Shown here: piece after piece, positions 55,301 to 63,757 of the stretch
Numbering within the stretch: the first letter of the stretch is position 1
How the letters are laid out: each line of letters starts with the position of its first letter
Assembly (NCBI RefSeq): GCF_003426735.1
Contig: NZ_QVON01000001.1
Span: 124,001 to 188,000, forward strand
Source: Arenibacter sp. P308M17
GTDB lineage: Bacteria > Bacteroidota > Bacteroidia > Flavobacteriales > Flavobacteriaceae
Direction: 5' to 3'
Length of the DNA: 64,000 bases
Notes under the pieces: model-generated
What the model saw: the letters and a program-made list of their open reading frames with translations, nothing else
What the model was told of the DNA's origin: nothing
Database searches by the model: none
Translations under genes and position numbers: made by a program

Positions 55301-55872
55301 ATATCGGCCTTCTTAACTTCAGGGAGATCTTCAATAATATCCTGTAGGTGTTCGGCAAAATCCTTTAATTTTTCTACTGGATAATCCCCTGTAAAATTAA
55401 CATTCATGATGGGGACCTCTTCCGAAAAGTTCAGATCAAAGACATTGGGTTCTACTTTGGCACCGTTAAATGTGGGCCAATCCTCGCTTGCTTTTTCACT
55501 ATCAACTTCATCCTTTACCTTCTGTTTGGCAGCTTCTACCGTTATTTCTTCATCAAACTCGACCGTAATAATGGCATAATCTTCCTGGGAAGTGGAGATG
55601 ATCTCAACTACATTGCTAATGTTCTTTAGCTTATCTTCCAAAGGGTCGGTTATCAGCCTTTCAATATCTTCAGCGGTATTACCGGGGTAAGGCGTACTGA
55701 TATAAATTTTGGTTTCAATAATTTCAGGAAAATCTTCCCGGGGCATGGCCATATAGGAGTTGAAGCCAATCCATAGGAATAGACCTATCATCACATAGAT
55801 TACCGACGGGTTATCTATGGCCCAGGATGACAAACTAAATTCCTTATCTGCGTTTTTTTTGTGTTTGCTCAT
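52384..55872 (-). CDS. RND-family efflux permease (HAE-1 type)
   Basis: 1162 residues with twelve helices and two large periplasmic loops, longer than AcrB (1049). The fourth helix has GMLVDNGIVVVENVYRL: the first Asp of the AcrB DD pair is kept, but the second is Asn, a variant that may be usual in this subfamily. The first loop has STPYPGNTAEDIERLI, common in HAE-1 proteins. It pumps drugs or lipophilic compounds with its adaptor and TolC partner upstream in the operon; seven bases separate it from the adaptor. Confidence 0.92.
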   Translation of the reverse strand: MSKHKKNADKEFSLSSWAIDNPSVIYVMIGLFLWIGFNSYMAMPREDFPEIIETKIYISTPYPGNTAEDIERLITDPLEDKLKNISNVVEIISTSQEDYAIITVEFDEEITVEAAKQKVKDEVDSEKASEDWPTFNGAKVEPNVFDLNFSEEVPIMNVNFTGDYPVEKLKDFAEHLQDIIEDLPEVKKADIRGAQEKEVEVAVDVYKMMAAKVSFDDILGAINNGNMTMSAGNFKTSGQRRTIRILGEIEKPGQLNDFVVKSENGAVYLKDIAEVHFTEKDKTTYAREFGENVVMLDVKKRAGRNAISAADQIREIIKQEQAEYFPSDLHISIANDSSSRTLNQVDDLVNNIIFGIILVVGVLMFFLGFRNALFVGFAIPMSMFMSFMILSLLGYTLNTMILFGMIMGLGMLVDNGIVVVENVYRLMDEGMPRIEAAKKGIGEIAVPIIISTATTVAAFVPLGLWPGIFGQFMKFFPITLSVVLGSSLFVAIFMNSMLVSSFMEVGEKELKLKQLIRLSIVLGGFGLLILLFGGAMKGMGTVMIVTAAMFWIYKYFLKRWALNFQRNTMSRFENWYERRLVHALRGSNVYWYTGVTFGLLIIVFMLFGMSVGSGRTKIEFFPDNKPNEIYVYIEYPEGTDIERTNAITLEVEKKVYEVVNDPAYMKNGQNFMVASAVSQVGEGAGNPLTDGGSSAEMPHRGKLTVNFSEYKYRNGINTEDIRAKVQNAVSGVFPGVTISVEKEANGPPAGYPINIELAGRDYDQLINTAEDIRNFINTKNIAGIEEIKIDVNKSKPSMQVVVDREKAGRLGVSSGQVGNQLRRSLFGEKAGVYKEDGDDFDINIRFSEDLRYNRSALFNQNIVFRDPANGQIKEIPVSAIATEKNTSAFSAIKHRDGKRVVTVYSGLKPGFTDAAAIVAEIQEEMENFENLPEDIKIDYTGQIEEQNKQMMFLVGAFFSGLGLIMLILIFQFGGISKPLIIMIAIFLSFIGVFGGLMLTGWSFVIMMSMMGIISLAGIVVNNGVVLLDYIQILIDRKKVKLDVDEKDLLSKADVTDVIIKGGKARLRPVILTAITTVLGLIPLAIGLNIDFFSLFASFNPNIYIGGDNVVFWGPLAWTVIFGLIVATFLTLIIVPVLFNITYRIKIALRGSGKAKTKEMVTS

Positions 55873-55879
55873 GGATCGT

Positions 55880-57049
55880 TTAGTTTACAATTTTTACTTT
55901 TTGACCCTCCTTTACACTACGGGCTCCCTCTTTTATGATATGATTTCCATCTACTATACCGGATACAATTTCTACCATCCCGTTTTGTGTTTTTCCTGTG
56001 GTGACAATGACCCTTTTGGCAATGGCCACCCCTTCACTGTCCGGGTTTTCTGCGATATAGGTATATTGTTGTCCGTCAGAGTTCTCAGAGATGATACTTT
56101 GCGGTACCAAGATGGCTTTTTCATTGGTATAGTCGTTTAACCTAACCTTTGCGCTTAAGTTTGGTTTAATAAGTTCATTCTTGTTGGGAACGGCCACTTC
56201 TACACCAAAAGATCTATTTCCCGGCTTTATATAGTTACTGGTTTGGCGAATCTTTGAAATGACGGTATCCCCCAAAACAGGGAAATAGACCTGCGCTTCC
56301 TTCCCCACCGAAATACTGCCCAAATAGGTTTCTGGAACCTCTACATCAATATACATATCGGAAAGATTTACAATTCTGAAGATTTCAGATCCCGAGCCAG
56401 GAGCAACCACCGTTCCCTGATCTTTAATAACATCATCAATAATACCGCTAAAGGGAGCTCTGATGGAAGATTTTTCCAACTGGCTCTCTAACTGATTTAC
56501 TGTATTTTCCTGGGCTTCGTAATTCGCCTTTGCCTGTAAATATTGAATTTCAGAACCAATTTTTTGATCCCATAAGCGCTTTTGACGCTCAAAGGTGGTT
56601 TTTGCCAATTGGGCCTGTGTTTTTAACTGTTGTAGTTGACTGCTAAGTCCACCGTCATCTATAGTGGCCAAAAGTTGTCCTTTGCTGACCGCCTGGCCTT
56701 CTTTGACATATACCTTCACAAGGGTTCCCTGCATTTCAGGATAGATAAGAACGTTCTGTTTTGTCATTACATCACCTTGCAATTCCAAATAGTGAACAAA
56801 TGCTTCCTGTTCGGCGGTAATCGTGGTCACTAATGGTAAACGTTCATTTTTGTCCAAAATAGCTATGGTAGAATCCAGAAGCTTTATTTGGCTTTCCAAC
56901 TCTTTTTGTTTTTCGGAAAGTTCATTTTTTTTAGCCCTTATAGTGGTCAGATCGGCTTCCGCAATAATGCTGTCAATAGATTTATCTGCTCCGCCACCAC
57001 AAGAAGATAGGACAAGGGCCAGAAGGAGAATGGAGGTTAATTTTTTCAT
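55880..57049 (-). CDS. RND periplasmic adaptor (membrane fusion protein), lipoprotein
   Basis: 389 residues from the ATG at 57049, giving a lipoprotein signal MKKLTSILLLALVLSSC; the frame extends 24 residues upstream but those are not signal-like. A coiled hairpin (about 30-75 and 130-190), lipoyl-like halves (VYVKEGQAVSKGQLLATID and APFSGIIDDVIKDQG) and a beta-barrel follow. It links the RND permease to the outer-membrane channel. It lies between the TolC and RND genes. Confidence 0.9.
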   Translation of the reverse strand: MKKLTSILLLALVLSSCGGGADKSIDSIIAEADLTTIRAKKNELSEKQKELESQIKLLDSTIAILDKNERLPLVTTITAEQEAFVHYLELQGDVMTKQNVLIYPEMQGTLVKVYVKEGQAVSKGQLLATIDDGGLSSQLQQLKTQAQLAKTTFERQKRLWDQKIGSEIQYLQAKANYEAQENTVNQLESQLEKSSIRAPFSGIIDDVIKDQGTVVAPGSGSEIFRIVNLSDMYIDVEVPETYLGSISVGKEAQVYFPVLGDTVISKIRQTSNYIKPGNRSFGVEVAVPNKNELIKPNLSAKVRLNDYTNEKAILVPQSIISENSDGQQYTYIAENPDSEGVAIAKRVIVTTGKTQNGMVEIVSGIVDGNHIIKEGARSVKEGQKVKIVN

Positions 57050-57123
57050 TATGTTCGTATTTCGGGTTGATAATGTTGGGCTTAATGGTCTATTTGTAAC
57101 TATGTTTAGTTTGTTGGACATGG

Positions 57124-58494
57124 CTAATTTTCATTTAGTATGGTTTCAAGTTCCGTTTTTCTATTGATAACATCTACCATGGATTGCAGGTATTGCTGTT
57201 GTGCATCGTAGAGCTGTGTTTGTGCCTGTCTTAGTTCAAAGCTGCTGGCAAGACCTTCTGTATATTTAATTTGATTTTTATTTTCTATTCGTTCCGCAAG
57301 GGCAAGATTTTCCTGTGCGGTATTATATTCTTCTATGGAAAACAGATAATTGCTTTTTGCCGTTTTGTGTTGAAGGCGTATGTTCTGTTCTGTCTCCGAT
57401 AATTGTGTACGGGCCTTTTCAAGGGCAATTTTTGCCCTAGCGGTCTTGGCACTTCTTCCCAGGGAGCTAAATATAGGGATATGCAGGTCCAATCCCAGCA
57501 CGGAGGAATCAAACCAATCCGTATCATTACTTAGAAAATTGAATTTATCGCTGTAGGAAGTACTGCCGTAGTTTACGAATGCGTTCAGGGTAGGTAGCGC
57601 CAAGCTTTTTTGAAGTTTTAGCTCCAATTCCCGCTGCTGGGTCAAGTTGGTCCCTATTTTAAAATCGATATTGTTGTCCATTACCATATCTTCCTCCAAA
57701 AGGTCCAAGCTTATTTGTTTCTGGGCCAGATCGGATAGATTTTCCTTGAGTTGGGTAGGGGAATCCACATCCAGGCCCATTATTAGATTCAACATCTGTA
57801 AGGTGATCGACTTAAGACGTATTGCATTTTTTAGGTTATTCTCAACCGATGATAAAGTAATTTGTAATTGTTCTACACTCTCCTCATCCCCTAATCCGTT
57901 TTCGAAGAGTTTTTGTGTTTCAAAAAGATTTTTTTCCAAATTGATTTTGTTTTTTTCCAATATGGCTACACTTTCTTGGGATAATAGGACATTGCCATAG
58001 GATTCCACCACAGATTTTCGAATCTCCAATTCGGTCTTTTCCTTGTTGTTGTTGCTATAAGCTATAAATGTTTTGGCCGCTTGGATACCTACTAGATAGG
58101 ATCCGTCAAAAATCTGCTGCTTTAAGGTAGCTGTAGCACTTGCGGTCTGTGGTTGTCCAAAAACTATGGGGATAAAAGTACCTGGTTCTCCACCGGCCAA
58201 TTCTCCGGGTAAAAGGGAAACTGGCTGCTTCAATTGATTTTGATAGCTTACGGCACCGTCTATTTGGGGCAGTCCGGTAGCAATGGTTTCCCATTTTTGT
58301 TTTTGGGCGTCCAATAGGTCTCTGTCCGCATTAATGGCCCCATAATTATTTTCAAGGGCGTAATTAATGGCTTCCTCCAAGGTGAAACTATAGGTTTGTT
58401 CCTGGGCGTAGGACCAAGTAGTCGTAAATAGCATCAATAATGCTAAAAAACTGTTTCTCATAAAATTGGCTTTAAAGTTTTTAGATAAGGTCAT
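57124..58494 (-). CDS. TolC-family outer membrane efflux protein
   Basis: 456 residues from the ATG at 58494; an ATG at 58461 gives a cleaner signal peptide (MRNSFLALLMLFTTTWSYA) and may be the real start. Long helical repeats (about 75-230 and 280-440) are the OEP domain, with SLEEAINYALENN-type start (TLEEAINYALENN) and end SMVDVINRKTELETIL. It is the outer channel of the pump. It starts 11 bases after the TetR stop. Confidence 0.9.
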   Translation of the reverse strand: MTLSKNFKANFMRNSFLALLMLFTTTWSYAQEQTYSFTLEEAINYALENNYGAINADRDLLDAQKQKWETIATGLPQIDGAVSYQNQLKQPVSLLPGELAGGEPGTFIPIVFGQPQTASATATLKQQIFDGSYLVGIQAAKTFIAYSNNNKEKTELEIRKSVVESYGNVLLSQESVAILEKNKINLEKNLFETQKLFENGLGDEESVEQLQITLSSVENNLKNAIRLKSITLQMLNLIMGLDVDSPTQLKENLSDLAQKQISLDLLEEDMVMDNNIDFKIGTNLTQQRELELKLQKSLALPTLNAFVNYGSTSYSDKFNFLSNDTDWFDSSVLGLDLHIPIFSSLGRSAKTARAKIALEKARTQLSETEQNIRLQHKTAKSNYLFSIEEYNTAQENLALAERIENKNQIKYTEGLASSFELRQAQTQLYDAQQQYLQSMVDVINRKTELETILNEN

Positions 58495-58505
58495 TCAGCT
58501 GTTGT

Positions 58506-59111
58506 TTATTCATAAGTGGCATCAATAATATCATTTAGTATCTTTCTGCCTTTGGGTGTTACAATACCGCGCAAGTGATATTCAAGAAAATAGTCCTGTA
58601 AATCCTTGGGCGAGAAATTTCCCTCCGGAAAGAAGCGTTCGTCCTTGATACTGGCTACGCCGGAAATATAGATTCGGGATACAAATTCCACATTTAAATT
58701 TTCCCTGTAGATACCCAGTTCCAAACCTTTTTTAACATTATTGATCGTGCATTCCTGCATAAGTTCAAATTGCTTTTTCCTTAGGTTGGAAAAGATTTTG
58801 GGGTAGTATTTCTGCAATTGGTATTGGGGGGAAGATTTCTCATCTTTCAAATGTGAAATGACAAACTTTTTAATTTCGTACAATTCCTCAATAGGATTCT
58901 TGCCAGTTGTACAGATATAGTCTATTCCAGCATTAATTTGGTTAAAAAGACTAAACGTACATTCCTGTACCAATCTGGTCTTATTTTCAAAATGGGTGTA
59001 GATCGTTTTTTTTGATATCCCCATTTCGTTTGCCAAATCATCCATAGTAACACTTTTGAACCCAAGGTTCAAAAACATATCCGTCGCTTTTTCTAATATT
59101 TTTTCTTTCAT
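58506..59111 (-). CDS. TetR/AcrR-family repressor of the efflux operon
   Basis: 201 residues. The N-terminal helix-turn-helix (SVTMDDLANEMGISKKTIYTHF) is the TetR signature; the C-terminal ligand domain is variable. It heads the tetR-tolC-adaptor-RND operon and has a promoter overlapped by a 40-base inverted repeat immediately upstream, so self-repression released by a pump substrate is likely. Confidence 0.93.
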   Translation of the reverse strand: MKEKILEKATDMFLNLGFKSVTMDDLANEMGISKKTIYTHFENKTRLVQECTFSLFNQINAGIDYICTTGKNPIEELYEIKKFVISHLKDEKSSPQYQLQKYYPKIFSNLRKKQFELMQECTINNVKKGLELGIYRENLNVEFVSRIYISGVASIKDERFFPEGNFSPKDLQDYFLEYHLRGIVTPKGRKILNDIIDATYE

Positions 59112-59119
59112 ACAGGCTG

Positions 59120-59150
59120 CAAATATAACCTAGGAAACTTTAAAAACAAA
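59120..59150 (-). promoter_or_regulatory. Promoter of the TetR efflux operon
   Basis: On the minus strand TTTG (59147-59150) and TATATTTG (59120-59127) are 19 bases apart, an exact match to the Bacteroidota consensus. The -7 box ends only eight bases before the start codon, so the message would be nearly leaderless. Confidence 0.75.
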
Positions 59151-59166
59151 AAAAGTTTCCCAGGTT
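59127..59166. promoter_or_regulatory. TetR operator
   Basis: AACCTAGGAAACTTT (59127-59141) and AAAGTTTCCCAGGTT (59152-59166) form a 15-base inverted repeat with one mismatch and a 10-base spacer. It covers the -33 element and reaches the edge of the -7 box of the operon promoter, so binding would block transcription. Confidence 0.7.
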
Positions 59167-59214
59167 TTATGATTTCTTAACATGAAGGAGGATCTATCGG
59201 CCCGAAAGGTTCCA

Positions 59215-59245
59215 TTTGATGGTGCCATGTTTTAGTGTATTTTTG
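59215..59245 (+). promoter_or_regulatory. Promoter of the prenyltransferase gene
   Basis: TTTG (59215-59218) and TATTTTTG (59238-59245) are 19 bases apart and fit the consensus exactly, 16 bases before the ATG at 59262. Confidence 0.72.
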
Positions 59246-59261
59246 AAAGAAAATTTCCTTT

Positions 59262-60236
59262 ATGTATAAGCTCGAACAATACAGGTCGGATTTTATGGTC
59301 CATTTGGGAGCCAAAATAAAAATTAAGGAACCTGTTAATTTATATGAGCCCTTTACTTATATTTTAAACTTGGGCGGAAAACGTTTGCGACCTATTTTAA
59401 CCTTAATGACGGCCGATCTCTTCGGGGCAGCGCCTAAAAATGCCCTGGATGCCGCATTGGCGATAGAGGTGTTCCACAATTTCTCATTGGTTCATGATGA
59501 CATTATGGATGAGGCTCCTCTAAGGCGGGGAAAGATGACATTGCACAAAAAATGGAACCTGAACACCGGAATTTTGTCCGGAGATGCCATGTTGATCTAC
59601 AGTTATCAGCTTTTGGAAAGTTACCCTGCACCCATTTTTAAGGAATTGATGCAATTGTTCACTAAAACGGCATTAGAGGTTTGTGAGGGGCAGCAGTACG
59701 ATATGGATTTTGAGAAGAGGGAAGATGTAAGTATTCCGGAGTATTTGTTAATGGTTCGGAATAAAACCGCCGTTTTGGTAGCTTCGGCCATGAAAATGGG
59801 GGCTATAATTGCCAATAGGCCGGACGAAGAACAGAATTTAATCTATGATTTTGGAAAGGATCTTGGCATTGCCTTTCAGTTGCAGGACGATTATTTGGAT
59901 GCTTTTGGGGATCCCAAGAGTTTTGGCAAGCAGCTTGGGGGCGATATTATTGAAAACAAAAAGACCTATCTGTATTTGAAGGCCATGGAAATGGGAACCT
60001 TGGCCCAGGCACAGGCGTTGGAGCATTTATATTCCATTAAACCTATGGACCCAAAGGAGAAAATAAGCAGTGTTAAGGAGCTGTTTGAGGAAACCGGAGC
60101 GGTAGCCAGGACCATTGAAGAAATTAAATGGTATACCGATAATGCCTTTAAAACCTTGGAAATGCTGCAGCTAGAACCCGCAAAAAAAGCAGTATTAAGG
60201 CAGTTTGGTACTGCCTTAATGAATCGCGAGGTTTAG
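59262..60236 (+). CDS. Polyprenyl synthetase, GGPP-synthase-like
   Basis: 324 residues. The first Asp-rich motif is DDIMD (Asp79, Asp80, Asp83) and the second DDYLD; GGKRLRP binds IPP. Phe74 sits five residues before the first DDxxD, a bulky residue that in archaeal-type enzymes limits the chain to C20, so geranylgeranyl diphosphate is the likely product, feeding carotenoid synthesis (crtE-like). Farnesyl diphosphate cannot be excluded. It has its own promoter and lies divergent to the tetR operon. Confidence 0.85.
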   Translation: MYKLEQYRSDFMVHLGAKIKIKEPVNLYEPFTYILNLGGKRLRPILTLMTADLFGAAPKNALDAALAIEVFHNFSLVHDDIMDEAPLRRGKMTLHKKWNLNTGILSGDAMLIYSYQLLESYPAPIFKELMQLFTKTALEVCEGQQYDMDFEKREDVSIPEYLLMVRNKTAVLVASAMKMGAIIANRPDEEQNLIYDFGKDLGIAFQLQDDYLDAFGDPKSFGKQLGGDIIENKKTYLYLKAMEMGTLAQAQALEHLYSIKPMDPKEKISSVKELFEETGAVARTIEEIKWYTDNAFKTLEMLQLEPAKKAVLRQFGTALMNREV

Positions 60237-60279
60237 GTGTTATCAAGGTCATTTGGGACCTAAACAGTTGTTAGGAAGA

Positions 60280-63200
60280 TTATTCCTTTTTCATATTGGC
60301 CAAAAATTCGATTACGTCCCTTATTTCCCTTTTGGACATTATAGTGCCCATTGCGGGCATCCCTGAAGCCATATTTTGTCTTTTGTCTATTCTGGTCAGG
60401 GCTATTTCCATAGGTTCCGCATCCGAGGTTTTCAGAATTAGCTCATCCTCGGTTTCCTCTTCCAATATTCCTGTAACCGTTTGTCCGTCCTTCAAGGTAA
60501 CGGTAACCACTCCATATCCGGGAGACAAACGTGCACTGGGATTGATCAGGGCCTCCAGGAGCTGTTCCCTGCTCAATATGTTCCCTATATTGTCCAAGGC
60601 CGGACCCACTGCACCACCGGCACCGCCTACGGCATGGCATCTAACACACTGTCCGGCGGAATTGGTATTGAAATATTGATAGCCTTGCCTTCTGTCCCCT
60701 CCGTTTAGGGTTTCTGCATAGGCATCCAAACCATCTCCATGGGCTTTTAGACTACTTAATTGGCCAATGAGTTCTTCGGATTTCGTTGCCTCAACGGCTT
60801 CCGTTAAATCTAAAATAACACCATTGGAAAGTTTTTTACCAATCCCCTGTTTTATAAGGGAGATTAAAACGTCCCTACTTTTTTCCAGGGGCATTTCTCC
60901 AAGAACGCCCAACATCTTCTGTTGCTCCACAATGGAACCGCTTTTAAATATGGGTTCCACAATGGCGGGAAGCTTTTCTTTAGGCAGGTCCAGTTGGGTT
61001 ACCAAACCTACGGCCACGGTACGGACATCCCGATCCCTGTCCGCCATGCCTATCTTCATGGCTTCCTCTATTTTGGTGTAATTTAGATCCCCTAGTGCCG
61101 CTAGCATGGCAGAGCGTACTTCGGCTGAGGCATTTTGCTTCATAATCCGGGCCAGTTGGGCATTATATCCTTCTATCTTCAATGTGCTTATAGCTTTGGA
61201 TGCAGCCACCAAAATATCCGGATTTTTATCTTTTAGGAAATCGGGAATATATTTTTCGATCTTCTGTCTTACCATATGGGCATCCCTGTTGATCTCGCCC
61301 CTGTAGCGGCCATCTACCCTGTCCAATACGGATGGGGAGGCCCAAGTGCCAATGGCTGCCAAGGCTTCGCTCCTAAGAACGCTTGAAACGGATTCCCTTT
61401 TTGCAAAGTTGACTAGTAGGTCCAGTTCCCTCTCGCCACCAACCCTAAGGGCGGCATTTATGCTTCTTCTCAATAAAGGTTCGGATGTAAATTTTTCCTC
61501 TTTTAGCAAGGAGGCCAATGCGGGCAGCGCGGGTTCAATGGACCAATCGTCATTGATGGCCCTGGCCGCCTCGGTTACAATAAATTCATCCTTATCCTGT
61601 AAAAATAGGGCCAATTGTTCATTTTGTAGGCGTCTCAGTACCAGGACGGCGGCAATTCTCAGACTTCTGCTTTCGTGCTTAGCCAAGGCAACAATTGGTG
61701 CCACCTCCCCAATTCTGGCAAGGGCCAATACCCCGGCATGTCTTAAATATAGGTCTTCATCATTATTCGCTTCCAGCATGGTAAGCAAGGGTTGGACGGC
61801 GTTCTTATCCTTGATTCTTCCCAAGGCCTGGGCGGCAAAGAAACGGACCCTGGCATTGTTATGCCTAAGTAAGGGAATTAAATCCTTGGCCGCATCGCCA
61901 TATTTAACATCTCCCAAGGTTTTTGCCGCTTGCGACACTATTTCCGCATCGCGTTCCTTTAAGAGGTTCAATAAAGGTTCGGCCCTGTCCAATTTAAGTC
62001 TTGCCAATTGCCCAATGCCCCATATGCCATGTATCCGGGCCATTTGATTGCCTCCGGCTGCAATGGCCTTGTTAAAGGCATTAAAACCTTTGTTGTCCCT
62101 ATTTGCCAGTTCAAACTGGGCTTTTTGGCGTATTCGCATATCGGGATAGGAAAGGAGTTGGATCAATTGGTCTATACGTTGATCTGTGTAATCCAGGGTC
62201 ATGAGTCGCTCCGTTTCCTTTCTCTCCGCCTCTAGGTTATTCTTATTCGGGGCCACATCCAATTTCCAGACCCGGCCGTAATTTTTGGTATCCCAGCCGT
62301 TTATCCAATCGGCAATATACAATGCCCCGTCTGGGGCGAAACGGATGCCCGTAGGTAGAATTCCGCTCAGTATATCTTGTTCCTTATTTAATTCAAAAGA
62401 GGCGCCTTTTGGTTTTAGGTCGAAGCTCCATATGTGGGATCTACTTGGGTTGCCCACAAACTCCACCAGAAAAAATTTGTTACGCCATTCTTTTCCTAGG
62501 GCAGTTCCGGGATTGTATGCCATTCCGGTGGGACCATTATGAAAGTTCATCAGGGGAGGGATAATATAGGCAGCCTGCCCTTCCCAATGTGGCACATATA
62601 GTTTTTCGTCCATCCAAACATTATAGCCATTGTTTTTGGGGTCCGTATATTTGCCATATTGCCAGTTGGAGCGCCATCCTGCGTCGGAGCCTTCTACAAT
62701 ATATACCAGTCGTTCGCTCTCCCCACGGTGATCCCCATCATTATCTGCCGTAATAATATTACCGTATTCATCAAAGACAAATTCGTGGGTATTCCTGACC
62801 CCTGCTGCAAAAACTTCAAAATCACTTCCGTCCGGATTGGATCTGACTATAACACCTTGGTTGGGATATTTATGCTGTGTTCCGTCCGTGGTGGTAATAT
62901 TCGCCCCAATATCGCCAATACCCCAATAGATTCTACCGTCTGGGCCTTCAACAGCTCCGGACATTCCATGGCCCCCAAAACCGATATGCACCCCATAACC
63001 ATGGGAAATGGAGGTTTTATGGTTCATAATGCCATCCCCGTCCTCATCGGTAATTCTCCACATATCTGGGGCGATACCCACGAACATGTCATTTTTTCTG
63101 ACCAGTAAGGCTCCGGCCACGTCGGATGTTTCTTCATGAAAATTGTTCAGAATTCTTGTAGCAACATTGGCCATGCCATTGCCGTCCTGGTCTTCCAGTT

Positions 63201-63690
63201 TCCAAATTTCCTCCTTTTGAACCGCAAGGTCCCTCCAATCATGGATACTGTCCCTATTGAGGTCCTTTAGCCATTCGTTTTCCGAACTTTTTTCGGTTGC
63301 AAAGGTTTCGTGCAGGAAGTTCTTTCGGTCTGCCACGGATTGCAAGGCAATGGAAGGGGTCATCCAATGCCTAAATCCCCTGATATCAAATTCTGAATTT
63401 TTTTGGCGATTGGTCCTGGTCAGGTATATGTTGCCCTGGTCATCTACGGACATGGCCACCGGATCTGGAGCCAAAGAATCCGAAGCCCATAAGGACAGCG
63501 TTAGTCCATCGGCAACTTGTGCGGGAACACTTTCCCTAATTTCCTTAAATCTGGACCGGACAGTTGTCGTATCCTCTTTAATGACCAACAGAGGTTCCTG
63601 TGGTTGCTTCGGCTTTTTATCGCAGGACATGGTTAAAATGCCAAAAAGAGTAACTATGAGGGCAATTCTGAAGGAAAGGTTGTTTCGCAT
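60280..63690 (-). CDS. Large lipoprotein: sorbosone-dehydrogenase-like propeller, HEAT repeats and cytochrome c
   Basis: 1136 residues. A lipoprotein signal (LFGILTMSC) anchors it. Residues about 50-480 form a beta-propeller like the L-sorbosone/glucose-dehydrogenase group (PVC-type, DUF7133-like), about 510-970 are HEAT-like helical repeats (ARVRFFAAQALGRI), and the C-terminus has a haem-binding CVRCH motif and an axial-Met candidate in SGMPAMG. It may pass electrons from a periplasmic sugar oxidation. It is single-gene, on the minus strand. Confidence 0.85.
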   Translation of the reverse strand: MRNNLSFRIALIVTLFGILTMSCDKKPKQPQEPLLVIKEDTTTVRSRFKEIRESVPAQVADGLTLSLWASDSLAPDPVAMSVDDQGNIYLTRTNRQKNSEFDIRGFRHWMTPSIALQSVADRKNFLHETFATEKSSENEWLKDLNRDSIHDWRDLAVQKEEIWKLEDQDGNGMANVATRILNNFHEETSDVAGALLVRKNDMFVGIAPDMWRITDEDGDGIMNHKTSISHGYGVHIGFGGHGMSGAVEGPDGRIYWGIGDIGANITTTDGTQHKYPNQGVIVRSNPDGSDFEVFAAGVRNTHEFVFDEYGNIITADNDGDHRGESERLVYIVEGSDAGWRSNWQYGKYTDPKNNGYNVWMDEKLYVPHWEGQAAYIIPPLMNFHNGPTGMAYNPGTALGKEWRNKFFLVEFVGNPSRSHIWSFDLKPKGASFELNKEQDILSGILPTGIRFAPDGALYIADWINGWDTKNYGRVWKLDVAPNKNNLEAERKETERLMTLDYTDQRIDQLIQLLSYPDMRIRQKAQFELANRDNKGFNAFNKAIAAGGNQMARIHGIWGIGQLARLKLDRAEPLLNLLKERDAEIVSQAAKTLGDVKYGDAAKDLIPLLRHNNARVRFFAAQALGRIKDKNAVQPLLTMLEANNDEDLYLRHAGVLALARIGEVAPIVALAKHESRSLRIAAVLVLRRLQNEQLALFLQDKDEFIVTEAARAINDDWSIEPALPALASLLKEEKFTSEPLLRRSINAALRVGGERELDLLVNFAKRESVSSVLRSEALAAIGTWASPSVLDRVDGRYRGEINRDAHMVRQKIEKYIPDFLKDKNPDILVAASKAISTLKIEGYNAQLARIMKQNASAEVRSAMLAALGDLNYTKIEEAMKIGMADRDRDVRTVAVGLVTQLDLPKEKLPAIVEPIFKSGSIVEQQKMLGVLGEMPLEKSRDVLISLIKQGIGKKLSNGVILDLTEAVEATKSEELIGQLSSLKAHGDGLDAYAETLNGGDRRQGYQYFNTNSAGQCVRCHAVGGAGGAVGPALDNIGNILSREQLLEALINPSARLSPGYGVVTVTLKDGQTVTGILEEETEDELILKTSDAEPMEIALTRIDKRQNMASGMPAMGTIMSKREIRDVIEFLANMKKE

Positions 63691-63757
63691 GTGTTTACAT
63701 TGGTCTTAAAAGGCGCAAAATATACGTGTATATATCAGCATTATAAAATATTGCTTG

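Noticed and set aside
56983-57121. Upstream start of the RND adaptor
   Set aside because: The additional 24 residues are not signal-like, while MKKLTSILLLALVLSSC is a clear lipoprotein signal.
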